This document shows positions 35,467 to 44,037 of a stretch of DNA of 64,000 bases, in pieces. Made by a program: the position numbers and the translations under genes. A model generated the notes under the pieces. That model had not been told where the DNA came from, ran no database searches, and saw only the letters and a program-made list of their open reading frames with translations. The stretch comes from Micavibrio aeruginosavorus EPB (GTDB lineage: Bacteria; Pseudomonadota; Alphaproteobacteria; Micavibrionales; Micavibrionaceae): the NCBI RefSeq assembly GCF_000348745.1, contig NC_020812.1:691444-755443 (forward strand), in the 5' to 3' direction. How positions within the stretch are numbered: position 1 is the stretch's first letter; every line of letters begins with the position of its first letter.

Positions 35467-36050
35467 TCCGCTGTTCCTGTGACGTCTTTGGTTTCCTGCC
35501 GCAAGCGTTTCAAGATACTTTGAATGCGTTCGTCATTCGCGGTTTGGGGTGTGTTTGTTTGCTTGTCCCCACCGCGTTTAAAGGGGCCCTTGAATTCATC
35601 GTTTTTACGGCGGCGGCGGTCGGGGCCAAAAAATTCATTGGCATCGACGAAGCGGCGTGGCTTTTCAATCAATTGTTCAATGCGGGTGTACAGGTCCTTG
35701 GCCGTGAACGGTTTGACCAGAAATTCGGTAATGCCAACATCGCGTGCCTGTTCCACACGCACGCGGGCGCTGTACCCGGTCATCAGAACAATGGGCACGT
35801 ACGGGTTGGGGCATTTCGGGTCGGTGCGGATGCGATTGCACAAATCAATCCCGTCCTGTGGTTCCATCAACCAATCGGTGATGACCAGATCGGGATTGTT
35901 CACGCACATCACGGCAAAGGCCTCGTCCGCATCGACAGCCGTATAGACATTTTTGAAGCCAAAAATTTTTAAAAGCGAAGCGGTCAGCGCCAGCATCGGG
36001 CGCATATCATCCACGACAAGAACGGACGCTTTTTCGAATTGGTAGGTCAT
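35463..36050 (-). CDS. CheY-like response regulator with C-terminal extension
   Basis: The 195-residue product is a single receiver domain (residues 9-128) with the acidic pair (VVDDM), phosphoacceptor Asp59 in LVITDWLMEP, Thr in LMTGY and the conserved lysine in FLVKPF, so it should be phosphorylated normally. The extension from 130 carries FFGPDRRRR, a motif shared by a group of alphaproteobacterial receivers linked to motility, then a charged tail. There is no DNA-binding domain. It overlaps the Hpt-like gene downstream by four bases and forms a two-gene unit with it. Confidence 0.85.
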   Translation of the reverse strand: MTYQFEKASVLVVDDMRPMLALTASLLKIFGFKNVYTAVDADEAFAVMCVNNPDLVITDWLMEPQDGIDLCNRIRTDPKCPNPYVPIVLMTGYSARVRVEQARDVGITEFLVKPFTAKDLYTRIEQLIEKPRRFVDANEFFGPDRRRRKNDEFKGPFKRGGDKQTNTPQTANDERIQSILKRLRQETKDVTGTAE

Positions 36051-36190
36051 TGTCGGAGCATGTTCCGTTCAGTCTGAAAATATAGTATTGGTCAGTATCC
36101 GATGGTTGGCTGATGAAACCGTAAATATCGGTCCAATTCAGTCACTTGGCTGGGGAAAACAATAATTTTTAAGGGATGGGCAGGATAAAA

Positions 36191-37843
36191 ATGGCGGAAA
36201 TCAAGGGAAGCGGCGGACTGGTTCTGGTTGATGCACTGCACCGTCTGGGGACGCGGCGAATCTCCTGCGTGGCGGGGGAGAGCTATTTGCCGGTTCTGGA
36301 TGCCCTGTTGGACTACCCCGATATTGATGTGATCACCTGCCGCCATGAGGGCGGGGCCGGGTTTATGGCCGAAAGCTGGGGCAAGCTGAGCGGGCAGCCG
36401 GGCATTTGCTTTGTCACGCGCGGGCCGGGCGTGTGCAATGCGTCCATCGCCGTACACACCGCGAAACAGGATTCGACGCCGCTGATCGTTTTCATGGGGC
36501 AGGTGCGCCGCTGGGAACGCGGCCGCGAAGCGTTTCAGGAAGTGGATGTTCGCGCCGTGTTTGGTGACCTGGCCAAATGGGCGGTGGAGATTGATGATCC
36601 ATCCCGCATTCCCGAAATCGTCAACCGTGCATGGCATGTGGCGACGACGGGGCGTCCGGGCCCGGTGGTCATCGGCCTGCCCGAAGATATGCTGAGCGAA
36701 ATGACAACAGCGGTGCAGGCCGATTATGCGGCACCGGAACCGATCGGTATGACACCTGCCGCTTTGGATAAAGTGGCAACGATGATCCGTGAATCATCGC
36801 GCCCGCTCGTCATCCTTGGTGGGGCCGGGTGGGATGATGCGGCCTGTGCCGAATTTGCAAGTTTTGCCAGTGCCGCGCATCTGCCCGTTGCGGCGGCGTT
36901 TCGCCGGCACGATCTGATCGACCATCGCCATGCGTGTTATGTTGGTGAATTGGGGACCGGACCGAACCCGAAATTGCTGGAACGTGTCAAACAATCCGAT
37001 TTGCTGATCGTTGTCGGGGCGCGATTGGATGAAATCACGACGCAGAGCTACGCGCTGATCGACGCGCCGGTGCCGACGCAAAAACTGATTCATATCCATG
37101 CCGATGCGGCGGAATTGGGTAAGGTCTATACGCCGACACTGGCCATTCAGGCCGACATGATTCCGGCCGCCAGCGCCTTGGCGGGCATTGCGTTTAATCT
37201 GGGCGGGCGTGAACGCGCCGGGTGGAAAGATGATGCCCGCGCCGATTTCACGGCATGGACGGATATTGATCTGGCCAACCGTCCGACCTTTAACGGGCCG
37301 GATATGACGGCGATTTTTTCTTACCTGCGTGATGTGTTGCCCGATGATGCGGTGGTGACAACGGACGCCGGGAATTTCAGTGGTTGGGCGCAGCGTTATT
37401 TGCGCTATCGCCGTCCGGGCCGTTTGCTGGCACCGCTCAGTGGGGCGATGGGGTATGCCGTGCCATCTGCGGTTGGTGCATCCATTCACCACCCGGATCG
37501 GGTGGTTCTGGGGCTGTGCGGTGATGGTGGCTTTATGATGACGGGGCAGGAACTGGCCACCGCCATTCACCATGGGGCGCACCCGGTGATTATGATTTGT
37601 AATAACGGCATGTATGGCACCATCCGCATGCACCAGGAACGCAAATATCCTGGACGAACCAGTGCCACAACGCTGACCAACCCGGATTTCGTCGCGCTGG
37701 CGCAGGCCTATGGCGCGTTCACCGCGCGGGTCACCAAAACCGAAGAGTTTGCGGGCGTGTGGGACCAAGCCGTGAATGCGGGCCGCGTAGCGGTTATTGA
37801 AATCGCCATGGACCCACGGCAATTGACGACGAACGCGGTTTAA
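36191..37843 (+). CDS. Thiamine diphosphate-dependent enzyme of the acetolactate synthase family
   Basis: The 550-residue product has the three domains of this family: an N-terminal pyrimidine-binding domain with the catalytic glutamate (CRHEGGAGFMAESWGKL), a central domain, and a C-terminal pyrophosphate-binding domain with LCGDGGFMMTGQELATAIHHG and the downstream NNGMYG. The reaction is not clear: acetolactate synthase large subunit, glyoxylate carboligase and related decarboxylases share these marks. No small regulatory subunit is adjacent. AGGA six bases before the ATG at 36191 supports this start over an ATG at 36176. Confidence 0.8.
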   Translation: MAEIKGSGGLVLVDALHRLGTRRISCVAGESYLPVLDALLDYPDIDVITCRHEGGAGFMAESWGKLSGQPGICFVTRGPGVCNASIAVHTAKQDSTPLIVFMGQVRRWERGREAFQEVDVRAVFGDLAKWAVEIDDPSRIPEIVNRAWHVATTGRPGPVVIGLPEDMLSEMTTAVQADYAAPEPIGMTPAALDKVATMIRESSRPLVILGGAGWDDAACAEFASFASAAHLPVAAAFRRHDLIDHRHACYVGELGTGPNPKLLERVKQSDLLIVVGARLDEITTQSYALIDAPVPTQKLIHIHADAAELGKVYTPTLAIQADMIPAASALAGIAFNLGGRERAGWKDDARADFTAWTDIDLANRPTFNGPDMTAIFSYLRDVLPDDAVVTTDAGNFSGWAQRYLRYRRPGRLLAPLSGAMGYAVPSAVGASIHHPDRVVLGLCGDGGFMMTGQELATAIHHGAHPVIMICNNGMYGTIRMHQERKYPGRTSATTLTNPDFVALAQAYGAFTARVTKTEEFAGVWDQAVNAGRVAVIEIAMDPRQLTTNAV

Positions 37844-37852
37844 ACGCCCGCT

Positions 37853-38158
37853 TTAAAGGTTCACGCCTTTCGTATAATCGTTCATGGCCGTTGCCATTTT
37901 GATGTCCAATGCGGTCACGCCACCCGCATCATGGGTGTTTAACGTTACATCCACACGGTTCCACACGTTGAACCATTCGGGGTGGTGATTCATTTTTTCG
38001 GCCAGAAGGGCACAGCGGGCCATAAAACCCCATGCTTCGTTGAAATCGGCAAAGCGAAAGGATTTGTGCAGGGCATCCTTGTCCGCGGCCAGCATCCAGC
38101 CATCCAACCCCTGTAATTCGGCTGAAACTGCGTCGCGTGTCATTTTCGTTTGGGCCAT
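37853..38158 (-). CDS. phhB: Pterin-4a-carbinolamine dehydratase
   Basis: This enzyme dehydrates 4a-hydroxytetrahydropterin, recycling the cofactor of aromatic amino acid hydroxylases. The 101 residues match the family size and motif: [36 protein letters not shown], with the paired histidines and the tryptophan. GGGGA lies eight bases before the chosen ATG; open frame further upstream is not used. No phenylalanine hydroxylase gene is in the window, so the role may lie in other pterin chemistry. Confidence 0.93.
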   Translation of the reverse strand: MAQTKMTRDAVSAELQGLDGWMLAADKDALHKSFRFADFNEAWGFMARCALLAEKMNHHPEWFNVWNRVDVTLNTHDAGGVTALDIKMATAMNDYTKGVNL

Positions 38159-38229
38159 TGTTCTTTTCCCCGGAATGGTTAAACTAGCGTTCGTCAAAGT
38201 CATCACGGTTTTTCAATGGGGTCAAGGTC

Positions 38230-38661
38230 ATGGACCGGAAGCAAATTATTATGAGTTTTTCCGTTCCGCCCTCTACGGAGGATCTGGAGGTCATGGCACG
38301 CGAAGTGCTGGACACCGTGCCGGAGGAGCTGGTCGGGTTCTGTGAAGACATGAATGTCGTGGTCGAGGAGTTCCCGGATTCTGTGGTCGAGCAGGAATTG
38401 GAACTGGAAGACCCCTATGAACTGCTGGTTCTGTATCGCAGTGGCGCAGAAATTTCGCCCGGCGTGACGAAGAAAAGCACGGACGAAGAAGACACCATGA
38501 TTGTCTACCGCCGCGCTTTGCTGGATTTGTGGTGTGAAACCGGTGACGATCTGGGCGCCTTGTTGCGTCAGGCCATTATCGAAGAGATCGGCCAGAATTT
38601 CGATTTCTCGGAAGAGGAAGTTGAAGACATGGTGGGTCGCCATTATCAGGGTATGCTGTGA
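38230..38661 (+). CDS. Zincin-fold (MMP-like, DUF1025 type) protein lacking the HExxH motif
   Basis: The 143-residue product follows the small metallopeptidase family of PF06262 through most of its length: YELLVLYRSGAEI, MIVYRRALLDLWCETGDDLGALLRQAIIEEIG, then FDFSEEEVEDM. In normal members the final helix reads VVHEIGHHFG; here it is IIEEIGQNFD, so all three zinc-binding histidines are gone. The protein is strongly acidic. It is probably not a protease and may act as a binding scaffold. GGGG lies eight bases before the ATG; a second ATG seven codons later is possible. A terminator follows. Confidence 0.7.
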   Translation: MDRKQIIMSFSVPPSTEDLEVMAREVLDTVPEELVGFCEDMNVVVEEFPDSVVEQELELEDPYELLVLYRSGAEISPGVTKKSTDEEDTMIVYRRALLDLWCETGDDLGALLRQAIIEEIGQNFDFSEEEVEDMVGRHYQGML

Positions 38662-38682
38662 GCGTTTTTTATTCCGTGCAAG

Positions 38683-38709
38683 AAAGAGCGCTAATGCGCT
38701 CTTTTTTTT
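38683..38709 (+). terminator. Intrinsic terminator
   Basis: Stem AAGAGCGC (38684-38691) and GCGCTCTT (38696-38703), TAAT loop, then a long T-run. It ends the zincin-like gene's transcript. Confidence 0.88.
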
Positions 38710-38834
38710 ATATTTTGTCTGAAATTCTGATTGGAAAATGTTGGGATTCTCCCACGTTGTTTTGGGAGCTTTTTTACGTCATCATCAATAAGAAGTCGGC
38801 AATTGTTGCGGATGTTTAATTTGAGGAGTTTTTA

Positions 38835-38996
38835 ATGTACGAGAAAATTTTTATTCGTAAAATGAAAGATGAGTATGGAAGCATCCATGAATATGCAGAA
38901 ATCATAGCGAATACAGGGGCTGGACGAATTCACCATATGATACTTTGTTTGAGCAGATTGAGTGAAAATCAACGCCTTTCTGCGATCAGAGAATAG
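38835..38996 (+). CDS. 53-residue AT-rich small protein of unknown function
   Basis: The product starts MYEKIFIRKMKDEYG and ends RLSENQRLSAIRE. It is a mixed-charge, helical-looking protein with no signal peptide or membrane segment. GAGGAG lies seven bases before the ATG, the best ribosome site nearby, and a large stem-loop terminator starts six bases after the stop. A terminator lies upstream too, so this is a free-standing gene. Its composition is AT-rich compared with the flanking genes. No relative is recognised. A lone regulatory or phage-derived protein is possible. Confidence 0.6.
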   Translation: MYEKIFIRKMKDEYGSIHEYAEIIANTGAGRIHHMILCLSRLSENQRLSAIRE

Positions 38997-39001
38997 GGTT
39001 T

Positions 39002-39042
39002 ATCCCATGCGCTAAGACGATCTGTTGCGCATGGGATTTTTT
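39002..39042 (+). terminator. Intrinsic terminator of the 53-residue gene
   Basis: Perfect 11-base stem ATCCCATGCGC (39002-39012) and GCGCATGGGAT (39027-39037) with a 14-base loop, then TTTTT. It lies between this gene and the convergent htpG. Confidence 0.82.
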
Positions 39043-39046
39043 ATTC

Positions 39047-40960
39047 TCACGCCGCCAACCCGCGTTCCATAAACCGCGCCATGCGGCGGGCGAAATTGGC
39101 GGGGTCGGGGATGGGTTCGCCTTGGATAATCCGGGCCTGATCCAGCAACAGATGGGCGGCATCGTGCAAATCCGGGCTGTTGGTTCCGGCGTTTTGCGCC
39201 AGTGTGCTGAGGCGCTGGATCAACGGGTGGTCTTCGTTGACTTCCAAAATGCGTTTGGACCCAGCGTCATATTTCTGGTGAATTTTCAGGACGCGTTCCA
39301 TATGCATATCCACATCGCCTTCGGCGGCGACCAGACAGACGGGAGAGTCCGTCAGGCGGGATGAAATCCGTACATCACCCACTTCGTCTTTCAGCAGGTC
39401 TTTGAGCGAAGCGAGCAGGGGTGTTGTGTCTTGATGTTCGGTTTCCGGTTTTTTATCGTCCGCCTTGGTTTGTTTTTCGAATTTGGACAGATCAATGGAC
39501 CCTTTGGTCACGGATTTAAACGGCTTGCCGTCAAAATCATGAATTTGTTGCAGCCAGAAATCGTCGATCGTATCGGTCATCAACAACACTTCGATGCCGC
39601 GGGCTTTGAACCCTTCGATCTGCGGGCTGTTTTTCAGGGTCTCCAGATTTTCGCCAGTGATGTAATAAATGGCGTCTTGCCCATCCTTCATGCGCGATAC
39701 GTAATCGGACAGGGATGTCAGCGTGTCTTCCTGATGGGTGGAGAAGAACCGCGCGATTTTGAACAGGGCTTCGCGGTGTTCAACGGCGTCATACAACCCT
39801 TCCTTCAACACCGGCCCAAACTGGCCCCAGAACGTTTTGAAAGCAGCCGGGTCATCTTCGGACAATTTGTTCAGATCGGACAAAACACGTTTGGCCACAC
39901 CGCTGCGGATCTTGGCGATGACGGGGTTCATCTGTAACATTTCACGGCTGATGTTCAGCGGTAGATCCTCGCTGTCAATGACGCCGCGCACGAACCGCAT
40001 CCACGGATACATCAGCCCATCCATCGTATCGCTGATGAAGACGCGTTTAACATACAGGCGCACGGATGTTTTGCGGCCCGGGTCATACATGTCCCATGGG
40101 CGGAGCGTGGGGATATAGAGCAGGGCGGTATATTCAATTTTTCCTTCCGCACGCCAGTGGCTGGTCAAGACCGGTTCATCCAGTCCGTGGCTGATATGGC
40201 GGTAAAATTCTTCGTATTGTTCGGTGGTGATGTCCTGTTTCGGGCGCATCCACAGGGCTGATCCCGCATTGACGGGTTTTTCGTCAATTTCCGTTTTGGC
40301 CGGATCGGACAGGTAAACAGGCACGCTGATATGGTCGGACCAAATCTGAATCACCTGTTTCAACTTTTCATCAATCAGGAAATCGCTGGCATCGTCATTC
40401 ACGTGTAGAATAATCAATGTTCCACGACCGCTGGACAATTTCTTGGCTTCATCCGGCGTGGCATCGCGAATGGTGAATCCGGTCCGGCCATCCGATTCCC
40501 AATGGTTGGTTTCGGATGTCCCGGCGCGGCGGCTGATCACTTCGACCTTATGCGCGACCATAAAGCTGGCGTAAAACCCGACGCCAAACTGGCCGATCAG
40601 GGACAGGCGGTCCTGGTCACTGGTCTGTGATGATTTGATCTGTTCCATCATGGCGCGGGTGCCGGATTTGGCGATGGTCCCCAGATTGTCGATCATTTCC
40701 TGGCGCGACATGCCAATGCCGTTATCCTGCACATGCAGGCAACGGTATCCCGTATCCTTGAACACGTTGATTTTGAAAGTTGTATCGCCGCTGGTCAGTG
40801 ACGGATCGCGAATGGATTCATATCGCAGACGATCACACGCATCCGCCGCGTTCGATACCAGTTCGCGCAGGAATACATCGCGGTTTGAATACAGCGCATG
40901 GGCCACAATATCCAGCAGGCGGGATACGTCGGCGCCAAAATTCATCGTTTCGTTGGCCAT
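39047..40960 (-). CDS. htpG: Chaperone HtpG (Hsp90)
   Basis: HtpG is the bacterial Hsp90, an ATP-driven cytoplasmic chaperone. The 637 residues carry the GHKL ATP site: ELVSNAADACDRLR, DNGIGMSRQEMIDNLGTIAKSG and GQFGVGFYASFMVA. The middle domain (DLPLNISREMLQ) and C-terminal dimer domain follow. AGAGG lies nine bases before the ATG. It starts 30 bases after pdxH on the same strand and may share its transcript. Confidence 0.97.
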   Translation of the reverse strand: MANETMNFGADVSRLLDIVAHALYSNRDVFLRELVSNAADACDRLRYESIRDPSLTSGDTTFKINVFKDTGYRCLHVQDNGIGMSRQEMIDNLGTIAKSGTRAMMEQIKSSQTSDQDRLSLIGQFGVGFYASFMVAHKVEVISRRAGTSETNHWESDGRTGFTIRDATPDEAKKLSSGRGTLIILHVNDDASDFLIDEKLKQVIQIWSDHISVPVYLSDPAKTEIDEKPVNAGSALWMRPKQDITTEQYEEFYRHISHGLDEPVLTSHWRAEGKIEYTALLYIPTLRPWDMYDPGRKTSVRLYVKRVFISDTMDGLMYPWMRFVRGVIDSEDLPLNISREMLQMNPVIAKIRSGVAKRVLSDLNKLSEDDPAAFKTFWGQFGPVLKEGLYDAVEHREALFKIARFFSTHQEDTLTSLSDYVSRMKDGQDAIYYITGENLETLKNSPQIEGFKARGIEVLLMTDTIDDFWLQQIHDFDGKPFKSVTKGSIDLSKFEKQTKADDKKPETEHQDTTPLLASLKDLLKDEVGDVRISSRLTDSPVCLVAAEGDVDMHMERVLKIHQKYDAGSKRILEVNEDHPLIQRLSTLAQNAGTNSPDLHDAAHLLLDQARIIQGEPIPDPANFARRMARFMERGLAA

Positions 40961-40990
40961 CTTATTCTGCCTCTTTGCTTTGTTTCATGC

Positions 40991-41608
40991 TTAAGGGTAC
41001 AGCATCGACCGGACCCATATATCACCATCGCGGGTGTAGACAACCCGGTGATGCATGCGGTGCGGACCGTCTTGCCAAAACTCTATGCGGGATGGAATGA
41101 TCCGGTATCCCCCCCAATGCGCGGGGCGGGGAATGTCCATTGTCCCGTCATACAATGCTTCCAGTGTTTTCACCCGTGTTTCCAGCGCGCTGTAATGATC
41201 CAGCGGGCGGGATTGGTCGGAGGCGGCGGCGGCCAATTGGCTTTCGCGCGACCGGCTGTGAAAATATTCGTCGGATTCGGTTTCGCTGACACGTTCCACC
41301 CTGCCTTCGGCCCGGATCTGGCGGCGCAGGGATTTCCAGTGGATGCAAAAACCCGCCACCGGGTTGGCGTTCAGGGCATCGCCCTTGCGGCTGTGTCCAT
41401 TGGTGTAGAATACGAAACCGCGTTCGTCATAATCCTTCAGCAGCACCATCCGCACCGATGGCATGCCATCCGCGTCCACGGTGGACAGGGCCATCGCGTT
41501 CGGGTCGTTGGGTTCGCGCGCTTCGGCCTGTGCCATCCAGTTGGAAAACAGGGCAAAAGGGTCGGCGGGAGCCTGGTTGGCGTTTTCCAGATTATCAAAT
41601 GTGTCCAT
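40991..41608 (-). CDS. pdxH: Pyridoxamine/pyridoxine 5'-phosphate oxidase
   Basis: PdxH makes pyridoxal 5'-phosphate using FMN and oxygen. The 205-residue product has the FMN site (ALSTVDADGMPSVRMVLLKDYDERGFVFYTN), GFCIHWKSLRRQIRAEGRVERV and the C-terminal WGGYRIIPSRIEFWQ, ending RSMLYP; the usual C-terminal RLxP is conservatively changed to SMLYP. The ATG at 41608 was chosen; a GTG five codons upstream is also possible. It is the first gene before htpG and divergent from a lipoprotein gene. Confidence 0.95.
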   Translation of the reverse strand: MDTFDNLENANQAPADPFALFSNWMAQAEAREPNDPNAMALSTVDADGMPSVRMVLLKDYDERGFVFYTNGHSRKGDALNANPVAGFCIHWKSLRRQIRAEGRVERVSETESDEYFHSRSRESQLAAAASDQSRPLDHYSALETRVKTLEALYDGTMDIPRPAHWGGYRIIPSRIEFWQDGPHRMHHRVVYTRDGDIWVRSMLYP

Positions 41609-41725
41609 ATTTTGTGCAACCACCCCAAACAGGGTCTTTTTTTTGCTTCATTTAACACATAGAGTCACATCATAAATAGGGGGCTGTGGCTCCAAGTTCA
41701 ATCAGGAAAAGGACTTGAGAACGAT

Positions 41726-42196
41726 ATGAAGAACATGATTTTGATGGTAATGGCGGTTGCAGCGCTCGGTTTGGCCGGTTGCCAAACCACCGGTGGCCAA
41801 AAACAAACCTGGGGCACGGGCCTCGGCGCGTTGGCTGGCGGTCTGGCCGGTTCCCAGGTGGGCAGTGGTTCTGGCCGTCTGTGGGCCACGGGTGCTGGCG
41901 TTCTGCTCGGTGGTCTGCTGGGTAGCGAAATCGGTGCATCACTGGACAAGGCCGACATGGCCTATGCCCAACAGGCACAAAACAACGCCATGACCTCCAA
42001 GGTTGGTGAAACGATCACCTGGAACAACCCGCAATCGGGCAATTCCGGTACCTACACCGCGACCCGCGATGGTTACAGCGACAACAACCGTTATTGCCGC
42101 GAATACCAACAAACCATCAATGTTGGTGGCCGCAAGGAAACCGGTTATGGCACAGCGTGCCAGAAGCCGAACGGCGACTGGGAAATCATCAACTAA
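41726..42196 (+). CDS. Glycine-zipper outer membrane lipoprotein (17-kDa antigen type)
   Basis: The 156-residue product has a lipoprotein signal ending LGLAGC (Cys19), a glycine-rich zipper (about 30-70: GTGLGALAGGLAGSQVGSG and GAGVLLGGLLGSEIGASLD) and a C-terminal domain with NRYCREYQQTINVGGRKETGYGTACQKPNGDWEI. That last pattern matches the rickettsial 17-kDa surface antigen group. It probably sits in the outer membrane; function is not established. It is divergent from pdxH and ends at a bidirectional terminator. Confidence 0.88.
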   Translation: MKNMILMVMAVAALGLAGCQTTGGQKQTWGTGLGALAGGLAGSQVGSGSGRLWATGAGVLLGGLLGSEIGASLDKADMAYAQQAQNNAMTSKVGETITWNNPQSGNSGTYTATRDGYSDNNRYCREYQQTINVGGRKETGYGTACQKPNGDWEIIN

Positions 42197-42215
42197 TTCC
42201 CGCGTATAGAATTTG

Positions 42216-42246
42216 AAAAGGCCGCTCGAAAGGGCGGCCTTTTTTA
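42216..42246. terminator. Bidirectional intrinsic terminator
   Basis: Stem AAGGCCGC (42218-42225) and GCGGCCTT (42234-42241) with an eight-base loop and T-run to 42245. The T-run overlaps the last codons of the convergent unknown gene. Confidence 0.82.
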
Positions 42247-43812
42247 TTCGGTGATTGTTGTTTCGTCTTCCTGCCGCTGTATGGGTGGGGGTGTTGGCGG
42301 CGTGCGCGCAGACACGGTTGTTCCGCGACCCATCCCCGGTGCGGACGGGGCCATAGCGGGTGTGGCTGGCGTCGGTGTGCGCGGTGCGAGGGATGGTGCA
42401 GGACGTGCATCATCCGGAATGATGTTCAGGTCATTGGCGGCCTGAAGCTTGCGGACATAGGTGGGGTCTTTGATCGTGACCGCAACGGCGCTGGATATAC
42501 TGGCCAGGGCGGGCGTATCTTCACAAAAATCAAGAATATCGCTGAACGTGACAATGTGGCCCTGACGATATTTTTCCATGATGTTCTCGCCAATGGTGCG
42601 CAGGGATTCCCACGCTGTTTTATGGCGGGTGCCTTCGAATTCGCGGCGGGCGGCTTCGTCGGGCGTTTTACTGCCGCTGGCCAGAGCCGCTTCGAATGCG
42701 CGGCCTGCGGCTTGCAGGGCGGCGGCACACCATCCGGCAATATGGCCGTCAATCAAGCCTTCGTTCTGGCGATTGGCCGCGTCGCGAAAGGCCGTGCTGT
42801 TGCGCGAACCCATGCCGATTTCAATGACATCATGGATGACGCGGTCCACCATGCGTTCGTGCAGGCGTTGGTTATATTTATCCTCGGCAAACGGGCTGTG
42901 AATATCGTGAATGGCGTGAATCGACGCGGGTTGAATGCGTGTTAATTCGGAAACCAGAAAGCCTGTGGCGCGAATAAATGTATCGTGACTGGTGTTGACC
43001 GCGGCGGACAGGATAATATCGCGGGGTTCACCGCGCCAGGCCATGTCCTGTGCGGGCTGGCAGAAATAAATCCATTGGTTCAGTGATACGCCGTCATAGG
43101 TCAGGCCAATCTGTTCCGCAATTTTCATGGCGGTATCAATCTGTTTCTTGCGCGGGGGCGGTCGGCGCACCATTTCGGCGTAGGCATATTCCGTGGCATC
43201 CTTTGCCAGGGGGAAGGGATATTGTTCCGGCGTTGCACCGGGGCGACGTTGCAAGGCCGCCATGGCGCGGTCATGAGCCAATTGCTCAATCGCGTTCTTG
43301 TCGCCATCGATGCATCCCATGATGCTGCTGAATACGTCTGCACGCATGCAGGTGGCGGGGTTGGTCGTGTCATTCGGGTCGGGCAACAAAATACCGCCGC
43401 GAAAATCAGTTTCATAATCCGGGTTGTTGCGCAAAGCTGCCATGCGCAGTGCAAACCACGCCAGATGCCAGGCCAGTGCCCGCGCGGCATGGGCGTTATC
43501 AATTTCATCCATGTTAAAGGTGGCCAGGGCCAGAATATTATCCTGACTGGCCAGCCCGCCGAACAGGCTTTCGCGCCAAGTTCCAAGGCCAAGGAAGGCG
43601 GAGCGTTCATCATCCTGTCCGGTTTTCAGCATGCGGATCGCGGCTTCCCCGGCGGGGTGGGTCAGCAGTTCCTGGGACGCGCTGCTCAGCGCCTCCAGCC
43701 TTTGGCCGTTGCGATGGGCCAGAAAGACGAGATGAACCGTGCGATCGTGATCGCGCACCTGGCGCGCCACGCTGTGGCAGATTTGTTCGGCAAGGTCACT
43801 CGGTATGGGCAT
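42244..43812 (-). CDS. 522-residue protein of unknown function
   Basis: I do not recognise this protein. It has no signal peptide or clear membrane helix. The first 430 residues look globular and helical, with several HD- and WH-rich stretches (AARALAWHLAWFALRMAAL, HAIHDIHSPFAEDKYNQRLHERMVDRVIHDVIEIG). The last 80 are a proline/threonine/alanine-rich tail ending QRQEDETTITE. Histidines and acidic residues around 310-350 could form a metal site, but no standard motif is complete. The ATG at 43812 has GGAA seven bases upstream; a TTG eight codons earlier is less likely. It is a single-gene unit, convergent with the glycine-zipper lipoprotein. Confidence 0.7.
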   Translation of the reverse strand: MPIPSDLAEQICHSVARQVRDHDRTVHLVFLAHRNGQRLEALSSASQELLTHPAGEAAIRMLKTGQDDERSAFLGLGTWRESLFGGLASQDNILALATFNMDEIDNAHAARALAWHLAWFALRMAALRNNPDYETDFRGGILLPDPNDTTNPATCMRADVFSSIMGCIDGDKNAIEQLAHDRAMAALQRRPGATPEQYPFPLAKDATEYAYAEMVRRPPPRKKQIDTAMKIAEQIGLTYDGVSLNQWIYFCQPAQDMAWRGEPRDIILSAAVNTSHDTFIRATGFLVSELTRIQPASIHAIHDIHSPFAEDKYNQRLHERMVDRVIHDVIEIGMGSRNSTAFRDAANRQNEGLIDGHIAGWCAAALQAAGRAFEAALASGSKTPDEAARREFEGTRHKTAWESLRTIGENIMEKYRQGHIVTFSDILDFCEDTPALASISSAVAVTIKDPTYVRKLQAANDLNIIPDDARPAPSLAPRTPTPATPAMAPSAPGMGRGTTVSARTPPTPPPIQRQEDETTITE

Positions 43813-44037
43813 GGATGAATTCCGTAATCCATTCAAAAGACTGGGAAATTACAGTCCTAACCTACCATTCCGTGGTTAATGAAATATCAAGGGCTGGCCA
43901 TGGGGGTAGAAAAGGGGTGAAAACCGACGCTATACGGGTGGGTGAAGGGGGCTTAAACCACTGGACGAGGCTACATATTTGTGTAGGATGCGGAGGAACC
44001 CAATTGGCAATTTACATAATATAATCAGGCGGATCAG

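Noticed and set aside
43980-44037. TTGGCA and TATAAT upstream of fabI as a promoter
   Set aside because: The spacing is about 10 bases, too short for a sigma-70 promoter, and no other -35 fits the TATAAT.
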